From JASHVB01 sp049522565 (GTDB taxonomy: Bacteria; Pseudomonadota; Alphaproteobacteria; Acetobacterales; Acetobacteraceae), in NCBI GenBank assembly GCA_049522565.1, contig JBEKNT010000035.1:1-26661 (forward strand): a DNA stretch of 26,661 nucleotides. The letters are read 5' to 3'. Below, piece after piece: positions 25,185-26,661 of the stretch; the first letter of the stretch is position 1, and each line of letters begins with the position of its first letter. The notes under the pieces were generated by a model. The model searched no databases and was not told the DNA's origin. It saw only the letters and a list, made by a program, of their open reading frames with translations. A program made the translations under genes and the position numbers.

Positions 25185-26053
25185 CAAGCCTCCTTGCCGA
25201 GCAATCCGCCGGGTCGGACGACCAGTACCGCCAGCATGATCAGGTACATGAACGCCATGGCCAGGTCGGGAAAATAGTACGTGCCGAACACCTGCACGAA
25301 CGCCACCAGCAGGGCGCCGATCAGCGATCCCGGGAAGCTGCCCATGCCGCCGATGATGACAATCACGAAGGTGTCGATCACCGCATTGGGGGCCATGCCG
25401 AGCGATGCGGTCACTAACGGCGCGGCGAATACGCCGCCGATACCGGCCAGGCCGCAGCCGATGCCAAACACGGCGGAGCGTACCAGGCGGACATCGGTGC
25501 CCAGCGCGTGCACCATCTCGGCATTCTGCGACGTGGCGCGAATCAGCAGGCCGAGGCGCGTGCGCTCCAGGAATTGCCATATCGCCAGCGCCACGACCAC
25601 GCCGGCGCCGGCGAGGAACAGGCGATACACCGGGAACGGTTCGTCGAGGATGAACACAATGCCGGACAGTGATTGCGGCGATGGCACCTCCAACGCGGCG
25701 ACGCCCCAGACCAGCCGGATCGCCTCGCCCAGAATCAGCGTCAGGCCAAATGTCACCATGAGGAACGCGCTGCCGTCGCGTCGATACAGCCGGCGCAAGA
25801 TGCCGAGCTCGAAGGCGGCGCCGACCAGTCCGACTGCCACCGGCGCGAACACCAGGGCTGCCCAGAAGCTGCCGGTGAGGTGCACGGCAGTGTAGCCGAC
25901 ATAGGCACCCAACATGAAGAAGGCACCGTGCGCGAAGTTGACGATGCGCATGATGCCGAAGATCAGCGTCAGCCCGACACCGAGGAAGAACAGCAGCGCC
26001 GCCTGCGAGAGTCCGTTCAGGCATTGCGTGATGAGGAAGCCGAGGAAGTCCAT
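25184..26053 (-). CDS. livH: Branched-chain amino acid-type ABC transporter permease LivH
   Basis: This 289-residue permease shows the LivH hallmarks NGLSQAALLFFLGVGLTLIFG near the start, MRIVNFAHGAFFMLGAYVGY, RATSQNAEMVHALGTDVRLVR (coupling-loop region) and the ending VLVVRPGGLLGKE. It has about eight membrane helices. I chose the ATG at 26053 because a longer frame to 26206 has no family similarity. No strong ribosome site is visible. The substrate-binding protein gene lies 181 bases upstream, and the gap holds hairpin-forming sequence. LivM follows, sharing one base. Confidence 0.94.
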   Translation of the reverse strand: MDFLGFLITQCLNGLSQAALLFFLGVGLTLIFGIMRIVNFAHGAFFMLGAYVGYTAVHLTGSFWAALVFAPVAVGLVGAAFELGILRRLYRRDGSAFLMVTFGLTLILGEAIRLVWGVAALEVPSPQSLSGIVFILDEPFPVYRLFLAGAGVVVALAIWQFLERTRLGLLIRATSQNAEMVHALGTDVRLVRSAVFGIGCGLAGIGGVFAAPLVTASLGMAPNAVIDTFVIVIIGGMGSFPGSLIGALLVAFVQVFGTYYFPDLAMAFMYLIMLAVLVVRPGGLLGKEA

Positions 26054-26234
26054 CAGGGCGATCGGATGTTGTGACTCTTCCCCCTCGGCTTGAGGGATTG
26101 GGCCACGGAGCGGATCAAAGGCGGGGGGACAGGGGCGCGTCCCACGATGCAACGTGCCCACACCCCCCATTCTGCTTGGTCCGCTTCGCGGCCCAGGGCC
26201 CCACAAGGGGGGAGGGAATCTACATGCGGTATGC
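26054..26234. other. Gap with GC-rich hairpins inside the Liv operon
   Basis: The 181 bases between the binding-protein gene and livH contain no gene. CCGC-TTC-GCGG lies at about 26177-26188, and C-runs and G-runs (CCCCCC near 26164, GGGGGG near 26205) can pair around it. Such hairpins after the binding-protein gene are common in ABC operons and may lower expression of the downstream membrane genes. That role is inferred here. Confidence 0.4.
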
Positions 26235-26661
26235 TCATGAATCGAACGTCATCTGGCGGCAGGCGGGGGTGATCGCATCGCCGGGGAAGGTCGCAATGAT
26301 CTGCGGCAGGGGGGCCTTGGCACCGGCCGGACGTTCCACCTTCACCATATAGCCGCCCTGCACCGCCTGGTGGTCGCATTCGCGCATCGCCACATGGCCT
26401 TTGATGCTGTCGATCGCGACTTTCTCTAGGGCCGGACGCAGCTTTTCGGCGTCGATGCTCTGCGCGGCCTCGACGCCGGCCTGCAATATCTGGCACGCCT
26501 GGTATTGCTCGCCCTCGAACACGTCGGGTTCCGTGGCGTATTCCTTCCGCCATTCCGCAACGAAATCCTTGTTCGACGGCGTATCGATGGTGAACACATA
26601 GCGGGTCGATCCCGCCAGGCCGAGCGAGGCATCGCCCACCGCATGGATGCTGTTCAGGTCA
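26235..26661 (-). CDS. ABC transporter substrate-binding protein, C-terminal part
   Basis: The gene runs off the right edge, and about 142 C-terminal residues are visible, ending in TGA. YVFTIDTPSNKDFVAEWRKEY, VFEGEQYQACQILQAGVEAA and EKLRPALEKVAIDSIKGHVAMRECDHQA are typical of the C-terminal lobe of HAAT-family (LivJ/LivK-type) periplasmic binding proteins. The family captures amino acids, amides, urea or organic acids outside the inner membrane and delivers them to LivH/LivM. It is first in the visible operon, before livH. The N-terminal signal peptide and most of the ligand pocket lie outside the window, so the ligand cannot be predicted. Confidence 0.93.
   Translation of the reverse strand, partial: DLNSIHAVGDASLGLAGSTRYVFTIDTPSNKDFVAEWRKEYATEPDVFEGEQYQACQILQAGVEAAQSIDAEKLRPALEKVAIDSIKGHVAMRECDHQAVQGGYMVKVERPAGAKAPLPQIIATFPGDAITPACRQMTFDS

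Noticed and set aside
24240..26024. A 594-codon frame that could suggest a LivM fusion
   Set aside because: Its first half is an off-frame reading of livH. The true LivM starts at 25184, where its ATG overlaps the livH stop.

Overview
The window comes from a GC-rich alphaproteobacterium. A Rhodospirillales/Acetobacteraceae-type genome is my best guess, based on the glpX-recJ pair, an MbfA-type rubrerythrin/VIT1 fusion, dispersed palindromes of the GTCATGSCCGGGCTTGACCC type, and strong Shine-Dalgarno sites before most genes. No mobile element, CRISPR array, rRNA or phage gene was seen.

Layout. (1) 1-4.7 kb: the end of a GMC oxidoreductase; a TauD/TfdA dioxygenase and an NtaA-type flavin monooxygenase on the minus strand; then, divergently, a quinone-oxidoreductase-like MDR enzyme and an alpha/beta hydrolase whose nucleophile position is Cys. 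(2) 4.7-7.7 kb: a housekeeping block read leftward, glpX, recJ and tRNA-Glu(TTC), with glpX and recJ coupled by TAATG. (3) 7.7-9.3 kb: a decayed stretch with a frameshifted gene remnant, a short palindrome and one convincing small zinc-ribbon gene. (4) 9.3-12.2 kb: a PhyH-type dioxygenase, cytochrome b561 and the iron exporter mbfA. (5) 12.2-16.1 kb: a class III aminotransferase, a second luciferase-like monooxygenase and, divergently, an atypical acyl-CoA dehydrogenase-like protein. (6) 16.1-21 kb: a tightly overlapping run ACAD, ACAD, FAS1/MaoC-type dehydratase, then an ABM-domain protein and a divergent CaiB/BaiF CoA-transferase. (7) 21-26.7 kb: a leftward operon holding a branched-chain amino acid-type ABC transporter (substrate-binding protein cut by the window edge, then LivH, LivM, LivG, LivF) that continues directly into an amidohydrolase and an SDR protein.

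How it may work together. Apart from the housekeeping block, the window is dominated by enzymes of organic-acid and xenobiotic breakdown: two flavin monooxygenases, two Fe(II) dioxygenases, CoA transfer, dehydrogenation by paired ACADs, hydration, hydrolysis, and a Liv-type importer linked to an amidohydrolase and an SDR. The simplest reading is one or more uncharacterised catabolic routes in which a carboxylate is imported, converted to a CoA thioester and taken through beta-oxidation-like steps. The substrate cannot be read from the sequence. The items most worth a second look are the SDR with none of the classical catalytic residues, the Cys-nucleophile hydrolase, the paired ACAD/ACAD/dehydratase operon and the recent-looking frameshift at about 8224.
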